Made by a program: the position numbers and the translations under genes. From Candidatus Deferrimicrobiaceae bacterium (lineage in GTDB: Bacteria > Desulfobacterota > Deferrimicrobia > Deferrimicrobiales > Deferrimicrobiaceae), in assembly GCA_036504035.1 (NCBI GenBank), contig DASXVV010000009.1:62001-126000 (forward strand): a DNA stretch of 64,000 bases, read 5' to 3'. Numbering within the stretch: the stretch's first letter is position 1; each line of letters begins with the position of its first letter. The notes below the pieces were generated by a model. That model was not told where the DNA came from. It saw nothing but the letters and a program-made list of their open reading frames with translations, and searched no databases. Below, in pieces: positions 27,701 to 34,376 of the stretch.

Positions 27701-28154
27701 CGGAAGCGCTGCTTGCCTGCGTGATGGTCCCGGTAACGAGGCCTGCACCGGCAATCCCGGACTGGGCTACCGATTGAGACATCCCGGTCACGCTCGGAAC
27801 CGTCGTCGCCGGGATGTAGGCCATCAGGTTGATCGTCGACGGAGCGCTATTGAGCGCGTTGTCATTGACCACCAAGGAGACCGTGTAGCTTCCCGCGACA
27901 TCCAGCGTGATCATCGCGTGGGTTGAAGTGGCATTGCTCACGGTTGCGGCGCTTCCTGCGGGTGCCGATACGACGCTCCACTGATAGGTCAGCGGATCCC
28001 CGTTGATGTCATAGCTGCCCGAGCCATCCAGGGAGACAATCGTGGATCTTGGCACATCGATCGAGGCCGCAGTCGCGACAGCGACCGGCATGGTATTGAC
28101 CGCTGTTGCGATCACCGTATCGGGCGGGCTGTCCTGGACGCCGTCGTTGACCAC
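21705..28154 (-). CDS. Giant secreted RHS/YD-repeat protein, C-terminal 2149 residues (frameshifted from its N-terminus)
   Basis: Main part of a teneurin-like polymorphic toxin. In order: a PKD domain (about 22-110), two PASTA-like repeats (about 117-245), a carboxypeptidase-regulatory-like domain (about 300-390), and an RHS entry segment near 635 (IIGTPFSLNYRSNR). NHL-type repeats follow (about 820-1160, with repeated GVAADSDGNVYFSE-like blades), then a long YD-repeat shell (about 1185-2000). The RHS core ends AAKDPIFHEGGLNLY, SYVWNDPVNYTDISG (2039-2068), which in characterised proteins includes the Asp protease motif that releases the tip. The ~80-residue tip has a hydrophobic stretch (WVARILIPIITAQEIAPFWL) and then a Pro/Gly-rich tail. 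The true start is upstream in another frame, in the reading frame that begins at 29611. Confidence 0.85.
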   Translation of the reverse strand: MVNDGVQDSPPDTVIATAVNTMPVAVATAASIDVPRSTIVSLDGSGSYDINGDPLTYQWSVVSAPAGSAATVSNATSTHAMITLDVAGSYTVSLVVNDNALNSAPSTINLMAYIPATTVPSVTGMSQSVAQSGIAGAGLVTGTITQASSASVPPGNVIGQFPVAGTVLPEGAAVDLTVSTGPAMISAPVILGMTQPEAQSALVALQLSSGTVTNAYSGRVASGRIITQDPTPGTQLLQGAQISYVLSQGPESITIPPDPATIAPPPEPTIATNIASSTRYIYSGDNPIQTGVSPGTIETRRAAVIRGKVLTRDGLPLSGVTITVDSHPELGQTVSRLDGIFDMIVNGGGRTVLSYSRTGYLPAKRHADTMWQEYGVVPDVAMIPLDNAVTTVDLIAPSQPVQVARGNVVTDDAGTRQATLIVVAGTTAEMVFPDGSSRSLPSLSIRATEYTVGPNGPKAMPAPLPPTTGYTYCAELTADEALAAGAESVRLDRPLFHYVENFLGFPVGTPVPVGFYNKKAKQWVPAKNGRVIRILSVNGGIAVIDSTGSGTPDNNARLEWLGITDDERRQLATLYSAGSSLWRAPIPHFSTVDMNFTIGPPTGAEPSTGVPTTPDGPEPPPCTSTTDSGRSTIECQQQILGESIPIIGTPFSLNYRSNRVPGRKDASKLSIPITGESIHPDLIRAVVDIIIAGRHIHLNYDPPTPNLKYEFDWDGLRFDNVLMNTPQKALVRIGYVFPGYYQIPMEQELAFANSSTDNVNLVLAPDRTVILESNWETTVGTFDARAVNLGGWTLSPHHVFDPSNRAMYLGDGATLAAIGGMENIVTTIAGAGTSYNTPWLEDGMPGASGRIGGASGVAADSDGNVYFSEGTKVRKIDKDGIASTLIRYQPPGDSEGDGGPASQGSVRWVRDIAIASDDSIYLADYSDYRIRKIDPSGIISTVVGTGAQLYGSYRNNVNGTQFPLFAPTYLAIGPDDSLYFIDGNVVFRMGADNIVRRWAGGGGTYGENIPAINAYLSPQGLAVGMSGAVYFYDVIKRTVRSVENGLIRTIAGGAPGSYPGNGDGGPALNAYIGAVEGLAMGKGKGDTIYLSDAWYGRVRVIRPDGTINLFVGNGLFGYGGDGGPATGATFQEISSIGFGPDGSGYMADGSDRRIRKVSARFPGLGDGEVAIGSDDGDLVHVFSGAGRHLQTRNALTGDLLIEFDYDQDGYLASIRDSDNNSVQIERPSGGIPRVISGTGGQRTVFGPLMNGYLQSLVRPGGDNVSMTYEPNGLLRKYWDFRGFPHEFIYDDQGRIKRDTDPAGGFLNLERTLTTTDNSSFLDITKSTARGRVTHHTVEQLSTRNSIVVGKYPSGSVRRQEVFPYGTRNASLPDGTFTTVKELPDPRFGMQSPFIGKTTIGTPEGLSYVSSTNKSVSLDLLGDPWSVRSTLQTTKINNRTYSKSYDKATHQILTVSPAQRQSATWLDARGRVSSYKGDLTFPELLSTWLAYDNHGRLWKTGYDNEFINAWVYAYDNLNRLWTVTDPYQRVIEYGYDDVDRVKSVKLPSTRIYGFEYDGEGNRKKIVMPKLMSHISDYSPVNMDNSYSPPGNPYYTHGYSLDREWESTRLPGGRTITAEYEPTKGRLSSVSYPEASISFGYLDNDDRVDSVSRSDMGGTQSNAFAYDAFLVRRASASGASVGEYRYAYDNNFFVTRIALDNVWNLLSMDPDGLLTGTGPFTISRGGPGGAPDNVSDLATRECGLDQTEQPINCLPGWLIVSYGYDNVGRMNRKTVSDNHATIFYEETMERDLPGRISRKTERKLGVAPIIFKYSYDLDGQLDNVIRDGSTLYEKYVYDLNGNRTHANSPIGVRGPVAYDDQDRETGSAVFDVDGFLGRRGMRNYRYSSRGELLEVIDNTTGLTLIRYAYDGMNRRVASTVGNETTQYLYGNPSQPFQVTASRATDNTFSTYYYDVFGALFAIERGGERFYVASDCLGSPRMVIDTSGAIRKSMEYDAWGIKINEMGSGFNLPIGFAGGLVDNVSTMVRFGFRDYEPESGRWAAKDPIFHEGGLNLYSYVWNDPVNYTDISGECPIWVIWVARILIPIITAQEIAPFWLHDPQVPRLPPGSPPGTTRPGSPGPLSPPKFPPGGDRPPISRPPPGVPPGMPGR
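21948..22037 (-). repeat. RHS-core recombination repeat, copy in the main gene
   Basis: Encodes AAKDPIFHEGGLNLY through DISG at the core-tip junction. It begins GCCGCAAAGGACCCGAT, shared with the three orphan cassettes downstream; homologous recombination here would exchange tips. Confidence 0.85.
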
Positions 28155-29611
28155 GAGACGCAGGACGTAATCCCCGAGCTTGTCGGCCAGAAGGCTAGGC
28201 GTGGGAGATGTCGCATTGTCGAGATTGGTCGTGCTGGATGCTGGTCGAGATACGAAACTCCACCTAAACCAAAGCGCATGATACTCGGGGTCGAAAGAAC
28301 CGGTCCGTAGAAATGGATGAGGGTGTTTCTCGGAACTGTCTGGTCCGAACCGGCATTCGCAGTCGGCGGCGCGTTCGGCGTGATTGCCGTGACTTGGACT
28401 TTATCCGGCGTCGAATCGACCAATCCGTCGTTGACTGTCAGGGAAGCTATGTAGGCGCCGTCGATGTCGGGAAGAAACGACGGATGCGATGTCGTGGCGT
28501 TGTCCAGCACCACAAGGCTGCCCTGGGGTATCGCAATAAAGACCCAAGAGAAGGTGATCGAATCGCCGTCGGCATCGTAACTGGTGGACCCGTCCAGCGT
28601 AACGCGCGCCCCGGTATTCACGCTTATGCCGTTACCGGCGATCGCTGTTGGCGGAGAATTGGGATGAGATGCCGTCACCGTCACGTTGTCGGGCGTGCTG
28701 TCCTGGACGCCGTCGTTGACGACCAACTGGGCAAGGTAGCTGCCGAGAATGTCCGGGATGAACCACGGACTAACCGTGGTGTTGTCGTGCAAAATGGAAA
28801 GGCTTTCGGCCGGCTGCGTGGAAAGCGACCAACGCCATGTCATCTGCACATTTTCCGGGTCGGAACTTGCCCTCCCATCCAGCACGACCGTATCGCCCGT
28901 CCGGGCGGATTGGGGCGAACCGGCCCGAGCGATCGGGGGCTGATTGTCGTTGATCGTGACGTTGTCCAGGTCCACCAGGTTGTCGGATGTGGTGATCGTT
29001 GCCAGGAGCGTGTTGCTTCCGGAAACCAGCGGGACGTTTGCTGCCGTAAAGGTTCCGCTGGATGCGGTCGCGGCCGTATTGTTGACTTTGACCGTGTTGT
29101 TGCCGGAATAAGAAACGTAGTTCCCGGAAACATTCGTGGAGGGCGTGTGGATCTGGGCACCGGCCAGAGGCGACGAGATGTGGACGTCAAGCGTATAGAC
29201 GCCGGAGATGCTGACGGTGAGGCAGCTCGACGGAGAACTCGTGTTGATCTTGACCGTAAACGTGTTGCTGCCCTGGACAAGGTTGCCAACCGTCTTGTTG
29301 ATTTGAGTCGTGTGGGTGTTGAAATCGTTGGTTCCCACGATCTGCGTGGTGTTGATCTTGATGACCGCCGAAGAGACGGTATTGTTGCCGTTGCCGTCCC
29401 CATCAATGACCGTCAGCGTGAAGCTGCCTTGCGTGGACGGGCAGGAAAAGGTCCGAGTGTAGGTACTGGACAAGTAGTTGAAACGCTCGGGACCGTAAAG
29501 CTTCTCGGTGATCGTGCTCCCGGCATAGGATGCGTCTGGAATAGGAAGAAGGAGCGAGAGCAGGAGGAGGGTGCAGGAAAAACGGTTGAGGACCCTGGAG
29601 GCGAGATGCAT
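28112..29611 (-). CDS. N-terminal part of the RHS protein (signal peptide, PKD repeats), frameshifted
   Basis: The frame encodes 499 residues. It has a signal peptide (about 1-30, CTLLLLSLLLPIP, ending ASYAG), a beta-rich region (about 31-220), and two full PKD repeats (PPIARAGSPQSARTGDTVVL and PPTAIAGNGISVNTGARVTL). A third PKD repeat breaks off after TLIHFYG. From there (near 28302-28308) the PKD sequence continues in another frame as GSFDPEYHALWFRWSF into the next frame. A single missing base explains it. The last ~65 residues of this frame are therefore spurious. ATG at 29611 follows AAAGGA. Restored, the gene would encode about 2.6 thousand residues and be secreted across the inner membrane by Sec. 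Confidence 0.82.
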   Translation of the reverse strand: MHLASRVLNRFSCTLLLLSLLLPIPDASYAGSTITEKLYGPERFNYLSSTYTRTFSCPSTQGSFTLTVIDGDGNGNNTVSSAVIKINTTQIVGTNDFNTHTTQINKTVGNLVQGSNTFTVKINTSSPSSCLTVSISGVYTLDVHISSPLAGAQIHTPSTNVSGNYVSYSGNNTVKVNNTAATASSGTFTAANVPLVSGSNTLLATITTSDNLVDLDNVTINDNQPPIARAGSPQSARTGDTVVLDGRASSDPENVQMTWRWSLSTQPAESLSILHDNTTVSPWFIPDILGSYLAQLVVNDGVQDSTPDNVTVTASHPNSPPTAIAGNGISVNTGARVTLDGSTSYDADGDSITFSWVFIAIPQGSLVVLDNATTSHPSFLPDIDGAYIASLTVNDGLVDSTPDKVQVTAITPNAPPTANAGSDQTVPRNTLIHFYGPVLSTPSIMRFGLGGVSYLDQHPARPISTMRHLPRLAFWPTSSGITSCVSWSTTASRTARPIR

Positions 29612-29718
29612 CGGCGTCCTTTCGAAAGGTACCTGTAAGCGGCGAAAGGAAGAGACTCGATGGTTGCATCATAGCCGCCAATAACGGAGGACTATACACG
29701 GGATGCAGATTAATGTCA

Positions 29719-29756
29719 CCATTCCTTGTCGATCGCACTCGACCACCAAGGAATGG
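29719..29756. repeat. 10-bp inverted repeat between iclR and rhs
   Basis: CCATTCCTTG (29719-29728) and CAAGGAATGG (29747-29756) around 18 nt. No T-tract follows on either strand, so it is more likely an operator or weak attenuator than a terminator. The rest of 29612-29848 shows nothing I can assign. Confidence 0.4.
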
Positions 29757-29848
29757 ATCCTGTTTTCAGCTAATCGGTGCCGGTGGGCGGGATTATTGAG
29801 TGCGACCCGTCAGGACAATAGATCAAACCCGGTCGAGGACAGCCAGTC

Positions 29849-30628
29849 CTAGTCGTGGTAGCCGAGCCGGTTCGAAAGTCCTTGGGCAGCCGCGACCACT
29901 GCGGGCCCGATCAAATTCTCGATCTTTTCGTCACTCAGGCGGTTCTCGGGGCCCGAGACGCTGAGCGACCCGACCACCTTCCTTGTGTAGTCGCGGATGG
30001 GAGCGGCGACGCACCGTAACCCCTCCTCGAATTCCTCGAGGTCGGCGGCCCAGCCCCGCTCACGAACGACGGCCATGTCGGCGACGAACTTGTCTGCGGT
30101 CGTCAAGGTGTACTTCGTAAACTTGGCCAAGGGTCCTTCGAAGCGCCTGCGCAGCTCTTCTTCGGACTCGTGGGCCACCAGAGCCTTGCCCGCCGCCGTT
30201 GCATGCAGCGGCATGTGGAGGCCGACGCGGGAAACGACGCGGACCGTGGAGGACGCCTCGACGGCATCGAGGTAGACGACCTCGTTGCCTCGAAGGATGG
30301 AGAGATAGCTGGTCTCGCCGGTCTGTTCGGCAAGCTCGTGGAGAACGGGGTTTGCCTGCTGCAGCAATCCGCGCTGACGGATGAATATCTGGCCGAGCTC
30401 GAGGCACTTGATCCCGAGACGATAGTTGTCGTTGGACTTGTTCTGCTCGATGTAGTTGCGGGACTGTAACGTGGCAAGGACCCGGAACACGTTGTTTTTG
30501 TGAAGCTTCAGCTTCTTGCTGAGCTCGGTGACGCCGAGCTCGTCGACCTCGCCGTGAAATTCTTCAAGCACGTCGAGGGCATGCGCCACCGACTGGATGA
30601 TGTAATTGGACTTGTCTCGCCGAACCAT
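29849..30628 (-). CDS. IclR-family transcriptional regulator
   Basis: DNA-binding regulator of 259 residues. The N-terminal winged helix (about 8-65) contains LGVTELSKKLKLHKNNVFRV, and the C-terminal IclR effector-binding domain (about 85-250) contains HATAAGKALVA and RGWAADLEEFEEGLRCVAAP, both family signatures. GGAGG sits ideally before the ATG at 30628. IclR proteins usually sense small aromatic or carboxylic metabolites and act on a neighbouring operon; here no catabolic operon is adjacent, so the target is unknown. It lies between the rhs island and the TPR lipoprotein gene, all on the minus strand. In the 210-nt spacer upstream (30629-30838) I see no clear promoter or terminator. Confidence 0.93.
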   Translation of the reverse strand: MVRRDKSNYIIQSVAHALDVLEEFHGEVDELGVTELSKKLKLHKNNVFRVLATLQSRNYIEQNKSNDNYRLGIKCLELGQIFIRQRGLLQQANPVLHELAEQTGETSYLSILRGNEVVYLDAVEASSTVRVVSRVGLHMPLHATAAGKALVAHESEEELRRRFEGPLAKFTKYTLTTADKFVADMAVVRERGWAADLEEFEEGLRCVAAPIRDYTRKVVGSLSVSGPENRLSDEKIENLIGPAVVAAAQGLSNRLGYHD

Positions 30629-30838
30629 CTTTTCCTCCGTCCCGACTTCGGGGCCTGATGATAACAGAACAACGTTCCAGCAAAATCAGTTGTGACCTCT
30701 TCGCCCAACACCGTGCAACGCCATGATTAGCAAGAGGATTATTGTTAAAGATAGCGATAACGGTCGCACGGGCGGCGTATTGGGCCCGACGATGTATCGC
30801 GACAGAATGATACGATTATATCAAATAATAAACAAGGT

Positions 30839-31414
30839 TTATTTCTGCTGTCCCTGCCCTGAGGCCCCCCCGGACGACTTGAGCCGATCGATGTCGGCTT
30901 TGAGGCGTTCGCGGTCGGGGAAGTCGGGGACGTTTTCGAGCAGCCCCTCCCACGCCTTGATGCCGCCCGCGACGTCCTTCTTGTCGTTGATCAGGATGAC
31001 CCCCAGGTTATAGCGTGCCTGGGCATGGCGAGGATTGACGGAGATCGCCTTCTTGAGCTCTTCGATGGCGCCATCCGGGTCGTTCATGCGACGCAGCGAC
31101 ACGGCCATGTCGACCCGGACGTTGGCGTTGGCCGAATCGATGGAAAGCGCATGTTTGTAGGCCTCGACGGCCAGGCGGTCCTGTCCGGAATCGAAGTAGA
31201 GATTCCCGATATTGATGAGGGCCTGGAGGTTGTTCGGATCCTTCTTGAGGATCTCCTTGTAGCTGTTGATCTCGGTCATGTCGCTCAGGCGAACGGCATC
31301 GCCGCCCTGCGGAGCCGAGATGGGAGGCTCGGTTTTGCGACAGGCAGAGGTCGCACAGACGGAAAGCAGCAGCACGGCAACGGGTACGATCTTTCGGGCA
31401 CGGTTCGTTTTCAT
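30839..31414 (-). CDS. Tetratricopeptide-repeat lipoprotein
   Basis: Predicted lipoprotein of 191 residues. A signal sequence with lipobox-like CATSAC precedes the modified Cys near residue 25. Three to four TPR units follow (for example NNLQALINIGNLYFDSGQ, then VRVDMAVSLRRMNDPDGAI and HAQARYNLGVILINDKKD). TPRs mediate protein-protein contacts; the partner is unknown. ATG at 31414 overlaps the folK stop as ATGA and is preceded by GAGGTG, so it is translationally coupled to folK. It is the last gene of the long minus-strand run that begins at pilB. Confidence 0.82.
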   Translation of the reverse strand: MKTNRARKIVPVAVLLLSVCATSACRKTEPPISAPQGGDAVRLSDMTEINSYKEILKKDPNNLQALINIGNLYFDSGQDRLAVEAYKHALSIDSANANVRVDMAVSLRRMNDPDGAIEELKKAISVNPRHAQARYNLGVILINDKKDVAGGIKAWEGLLENVPDFPDRERLKADIDRLKSSGGASGQGQQK

Positions 31415-31902
31415 ATCGGAAACACCTCGAGATTGTCTTTGCATCGTTCGAGCAGCTCGGAAACGGTCAAACCATCGGGTGGAACGATCATATCCGGTGC
31501 GATCTCGGACACCGGCAACAGGCAAAAACGCCGTTGGGACATCGATGCGTGCGGGATCGTCAGCTCGGCGCTTCGCATGACCAGCGAGCCCACCAGGATG
31601 ATGTCGATATCCAGCGGCCTGGGTCCCCAGCGGACGCCCGCATCATCGCGTCCCTCGGACTTCTCGATGGCCTTGACGCAATGCAGGAGCTCGACCGGAC
31701 CGAATCCCGTCTCGCCACGAACGGCGACGTTAAGGAACCAAGGCTGATCCGTAACCCCGTGAGGCGCGCTTGCATAGATCCGGGAGACGGACTCCACGGA
31801 AATCCGGGCGGACAGCGACTCGATGCCGTTCCGGAGGTGGCGTTCCCGGTCGCCCAGGTTGCTGCCGAGCAGCAGGACGATGCCGGCAGAGGGAGATACC
31901 AA
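31411..31902 (-). CDS. folK: 2-amino-4-hydroxy-6-hydroxymethyldihydropteridine pyrophosphokinase
   Basis: Transfers pyrophosphate from ATP to 6-hydroxymethyl-7,8-dihydropterin in folate synthesis. The 163-residue protein has LLLGSNLGDRERHL at the N-terminus, the signature RWGPRPLDIDIIL with its two Mg-binding Asp residues, and PHASMSQRRFCLLPVSEIAP. Length and motif spacing are normal for HPPK. No ATG suits; TTG at 31902, six nucleotides after the preceding gene, gives a normal N-terminus but the exact start is tentative. The stop overlaps the next gene. No other folate gene is adjacent. Confidence 0.9.
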   Translation of the reverse strand: MVSPSAGIVLLLGSNLGDRERHLRNGIESLSARISVESVSRIYASAPHGVTDQPWFLNVAVRGETGFGPVELLHCVKAIEKSEGRDDAGVRWGPRPLDIDIILVGSLVMRSAELTIPHASMSQRRFCLLPVSEIAPDMIVPPDGLTVSELLERCKDNLEVFPI

Positions 31903-31907
31903 GCGGT

Positions 31908-32672
31908 TTACTGCGCCACCACGCGGTTTCGCAGCACTCCGATCCCCTCGATTTCGACTTCGACGGTATCGCCGGGGTGAAGCGGCCCGACGCCGGGCGG
32001 CGTGCCGGTTGCGATGACGTCGCCCGGATAAAGTGTCATGACGTGCGAGATGAACTCGACGAGGGTGAACGGGTTGGCTCCCATCTCGCGCGTGTTGCCG
32101 TCCTGTTTCACGACTCCGTTTACCCGGCACCGGATGAAGAGCGAGGAGGTGTCGAGGTCGGTCTCGACCCACGGCCCGATCGGCGCGAAAGTGTCGAACC
32201 CCTTCGCACGGGTGTACTGGACATCCTTTGCCTGAAGATCGCGTGCGGTCACATCGTTGATGCAGGTATATCCGAGAATATGAGAGCGCGCATCGGCGGC
32301 CTTTACCCGGCACGTCTCGCGGCCGATGACCACGCCCAGCTCAGCCTCGTGATCGACCCGACGCGATGCCTCGGGATAGACGATCTCGCCGTCCGGCGCG
32401 AGGACCGCGGACGAGGGCTTGATGAACATCATCGGCTCTTCGGGAATCTTCTTCCCCATTTCGAAAGCGTGGTCCTTGTAGTTGAGCCCGATGGCGACGA
32501 TCTTGCTCGGCGAGACGGGAGGCAAGATGGTCACCCCGGTGCGCGTGAATTCCCGTCCGGTCAGGATGACGCCGTCGAAGGGATTCCCCTCGATCTCCCG
32601 GACGACGCCGTGGACCGGGTCGGCCACCCCATATCGGATGTTCCCTGCATATTCGTAACGACAGATTTTCAA
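31908..32672 (-). CDS. Fumarylacetoacetate hydrolase (FAH) family protein
   Basis: Member of the FAH fold, which includes acylpyruvases, oxaloacetate decarboxylases and 2-hydroxyhepta-2,4-diene-1,7-dioate isomerases. The 254-residue protein has IGLNYKDHAFEMGKKIPEEP, FIKPSSAVLAPDGEIVYP and DHEAELGVVIGRETCRV, the Mg-binding Glu region. TPPGVGPLHPGDTVEVEIEG is typical of the C-terminus. TTG at 32672 (MKICRYEYAG) is preferred because it follows GGGGG and gives the usual N-terminus; a start at 32762 would run far into dapB. It begins 4 nt after the dapB stop. Specific substrate unknown; its place after dapB may be only transcriptional. Confidence 0.88.
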   Translation of the reverse strand: MKICRYEYAGNIRYGVADPVHGVVREIEGNPFDGVILTGREFTRTGVTILPPVSPSKIVAIGLNYKDHAFEMGKKIPEEPMMFIKPSSAVLAPDGEIVYPEASRRVDHEAELGVVIGRETCRVKAADARSHILGYTCINDVTARDLQAKDVQYTRAKGFDTFAPIGPWVETDLDTSSLFIRCRVNGVVKQDGNTREMGANPFTLVEFISHVMTLYPGDVIATGTPPGVGPLHPGDTVEVEIEGIGVLRNRVVAQ

Positions 32673-32676
32673 GTTT

Positions 32677-33480
32677 TCAAACCCCCAGGACGGCTTGCAT
32701 ATCGTATAGCCCGGCCGGTTTCGTAACCAGCCACCCGGCGGCCCGGACAGCTCCACGGGCAAAGGTGTCGCGGCTGTGGGCCCGATGGGTGATCTCGAGG
32801 CGCTCGCCGATGCCGCCGAACGTCAGCGTGTGCTCGCCGACGACGTCGCCGGCCCGCACCGCGAAGACGCCGATCTCTTTCCGCGGGCGCTCGCCGACGA
32901 TGCCTTCCCGGCCGTAGACGCCGACTTCCTTCATGTCGCGTCCCAGCGCGGATGCCACCGCCTCCGCAAGCCGGACTGCGGTGCCCGAAGGCGCGTCTTT
33001 CTTGAAGCGGTGGTGCACCTCGACGATCTCGACGTCGTAATCGTCGCCGAGGACGCGAGCCACATCGGCCGCCACCTTGAACATCAGGTTGACGCCAACG
33101 CTCATGTTGGGCGAAAGGACGACCGGAATCTGCCGGGCGACCTCGCCAACGGCGGCCTTTTGCTCGTCGGAGAAGCCGGTGCTGCCGATGACGATCGACT
33201 TCCCGGCAGCCCCCGCGATCCGGGCATGGACGACGGACGACGCAGCAGCGGTGAAATCGATCGCGACATCGGCAAAGGAAATAGCCGAAGCGAAATCGGA
33301 TGTCACGGGCACTCCTGCCCTTCCGATTCCGGCCGCCTCGAACGCATCGATCCCGATCAGGGGATTGCCCGGCGTCTCGACGGCGCCCGACAGCACGAGT
33401 CCGTATGGCTGTTCCTTGAGGATGGTCAGGATGGCACGGCCCATCCGCCCCATCGCCCCGCAGACAACGACTTTTGCCAT
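32677..33480 (-). CDS. dapB: 4-hydroxy-tetrahydrodipicolinate reductase
   Basis: NAD(P)H-dependent second step of the diaminopimelate/lysine branch after DapA. The 267-residue protein has the nucleotide-binding CGAMGRMGRAI near the N-terminus, GSTGFSDEQ, and the catalytic EVHHRFKKDAPSGTA, where the second His and the Lys act in catalysis. ATG at 33480 lies 4 nt after the dapA stop; a longer frame from 33522 would overlap dapA. Length is normal. Part of the lysA-dapF-dapA-dapB cluster supplying lysine and peptidoglycan precursors. Confidence 0.96.
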   Translation of the reverse strand: MAKVVVCGAMGRMGRAILTILKEQPYGLVLSGAVETPGNPLIGIDAFEAAGIGRAGVPVTSDFASAISFADVAIDFTAAASSVVHARIAGAAGKSIVIGSTGFSDEQKAAVGEVARQIPVVLSPNMSVGVNLMFKVAADVARVLGDDYDVEIVEVHHRFKKDAPSGTAVRLAEAVASALGRDMKEVGVYGREGIVGERPRKEIGVFAVRAGDVVGEHTLTFGGIGERLEITHRAHSRDTFARGAVRAAGWLVTKPAGLYDMQAVLGV

Positions 33481-33484
33481 GACG

Positions 33485-34360
33485 CTACTTGACCAGCTTG
33501 AGTCCGGCGAGGACCTTGGCAAGTTTCTTCCGGTTGTCGGCGCCCATCGGGGAAAGCGGCAGCCGGAACTCTTCGGCCACCATCCCCATGAGGGCCACGG
33601 CGGTCTTCACCGGGATCGGATTGGTTTCGACGAACAGGACGTCGAAAAGGGGCCACAGTTTGTAATGGATCGCGCGTGCCTTCTCGACGTCGCCGGCGAC
33701 CCATGCATCGTACAGGTCGCTCATCAGGCGAGGGGCAACGTTCGAAGCGACGGAGATGACCCCCTTGGCGCCGAGCGCCATCATCGGGAAGAAGAGCCCG
33801 TCATCCCCGGAAAGCACGGTAAAATCCCGGGGGACGGAGCGGATGATCTCGCAAACCTGCCCCAGGTTGCCGGAAGCTTCCTTGACGGCAACGATATTCT
33901 TGATAGCCGCAAGCCGGGCGACCGTGCCGGGAAGCAGGTTGACGCCGGTCCGGCCGGGTACGTTGTAAAGGATCAACGGAAGGTCGACCGCATCGGTCAA
34001 GGCCTTGTAATGGCGAAACAGCCCGTCCTGGGTGGGCTTGTTGTAGTAGGGCGTGACGACCAGCGCGGCGTCGGCGCCTGCCTTCTTCGCATATTTCGTG
34101 AGCTCGATCGCCTCGCTCGTGTTGTTGGAACCGGTGCCGGCGATGACGGGAATGCGCCCCTTGGCCGTCTCGATGACAATGTCGATGACCGCCTCGTGCT
34201 CTTCGTAGGAAAGCGTGGACGCCTCGCCGGTCGTCCCGCACGGGACGATCGCTTTCGTGCCGTTCCCGATCTGGAATTCGACCAGTTTCTTGAGCGCTTT
34301 CTTGTCGAGCTTTCCGTTCTTGAACGGCGTGACGAGCGCGACGATAGTCCCCTCGAACAT
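33485..34360 (-). CDS. dapA: 4-hydroxy-tetrahydrodipicolinate synthase
   Basis: Condenses pyruvate with aspartate semialdehyde. TIM-barrel enzyme of 291 residues with CGTTGEAST (41-49), the catalytic Tyr in LYNVPGRTG, and the Schiff-base Lys in VKEASGN near residue 160. ATG at 34360 (MFEGTIVALVTPF) follows GGGGGG and matches the family start; longer open frame upstream overlaps dapF. It lies 16 nt from dapF and 4 nt from dapB, so these are one transcriptional unit. Confidence 0.97.
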   Translation of the reverse strand: MFEGTIVALVTPFKNGKLDKKALKKLVEFQIGNGTKAIVPCGTTGEASTLSYEEHEAVIDIVIETAKGRIPVIAGTGSNNTSEAIELTKYAKKAGADAALVVTPYYNKPTQDGLFRHYKALTDAVDLPLILYNVPGRTGVNLLPGTVARLAAIKNIVAVKEASGNLGQVCEIIRSVPRDFTVLSGDDGLFFPMMALGAKGVISVASNVAPRLMSDLYDAWVAGDVEKARAIHYKLWPLFDVLFVETNPIPVKTAVALMGMVAEEFRLPLSPMGADNRKKLAKVLAGLKLVK

Positions 34361-34376
34361 CGGTGTTTCCCCCCTG

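Noticed and set aside
29719-29756. Inverted repeat as a terminator of iclR.
   Set aside because: Loop of 18 nt and no run of T on the minus strand; kept only as an inverted repeat.
30827-30843. AATAAAC/GTTTATT hairpin at the end of the long operon as a terminator.
   Set aside because: Seven A-T-rich pairs with a 3-nt loop are weak, and it overlaps the stop codon of the TPR gene.
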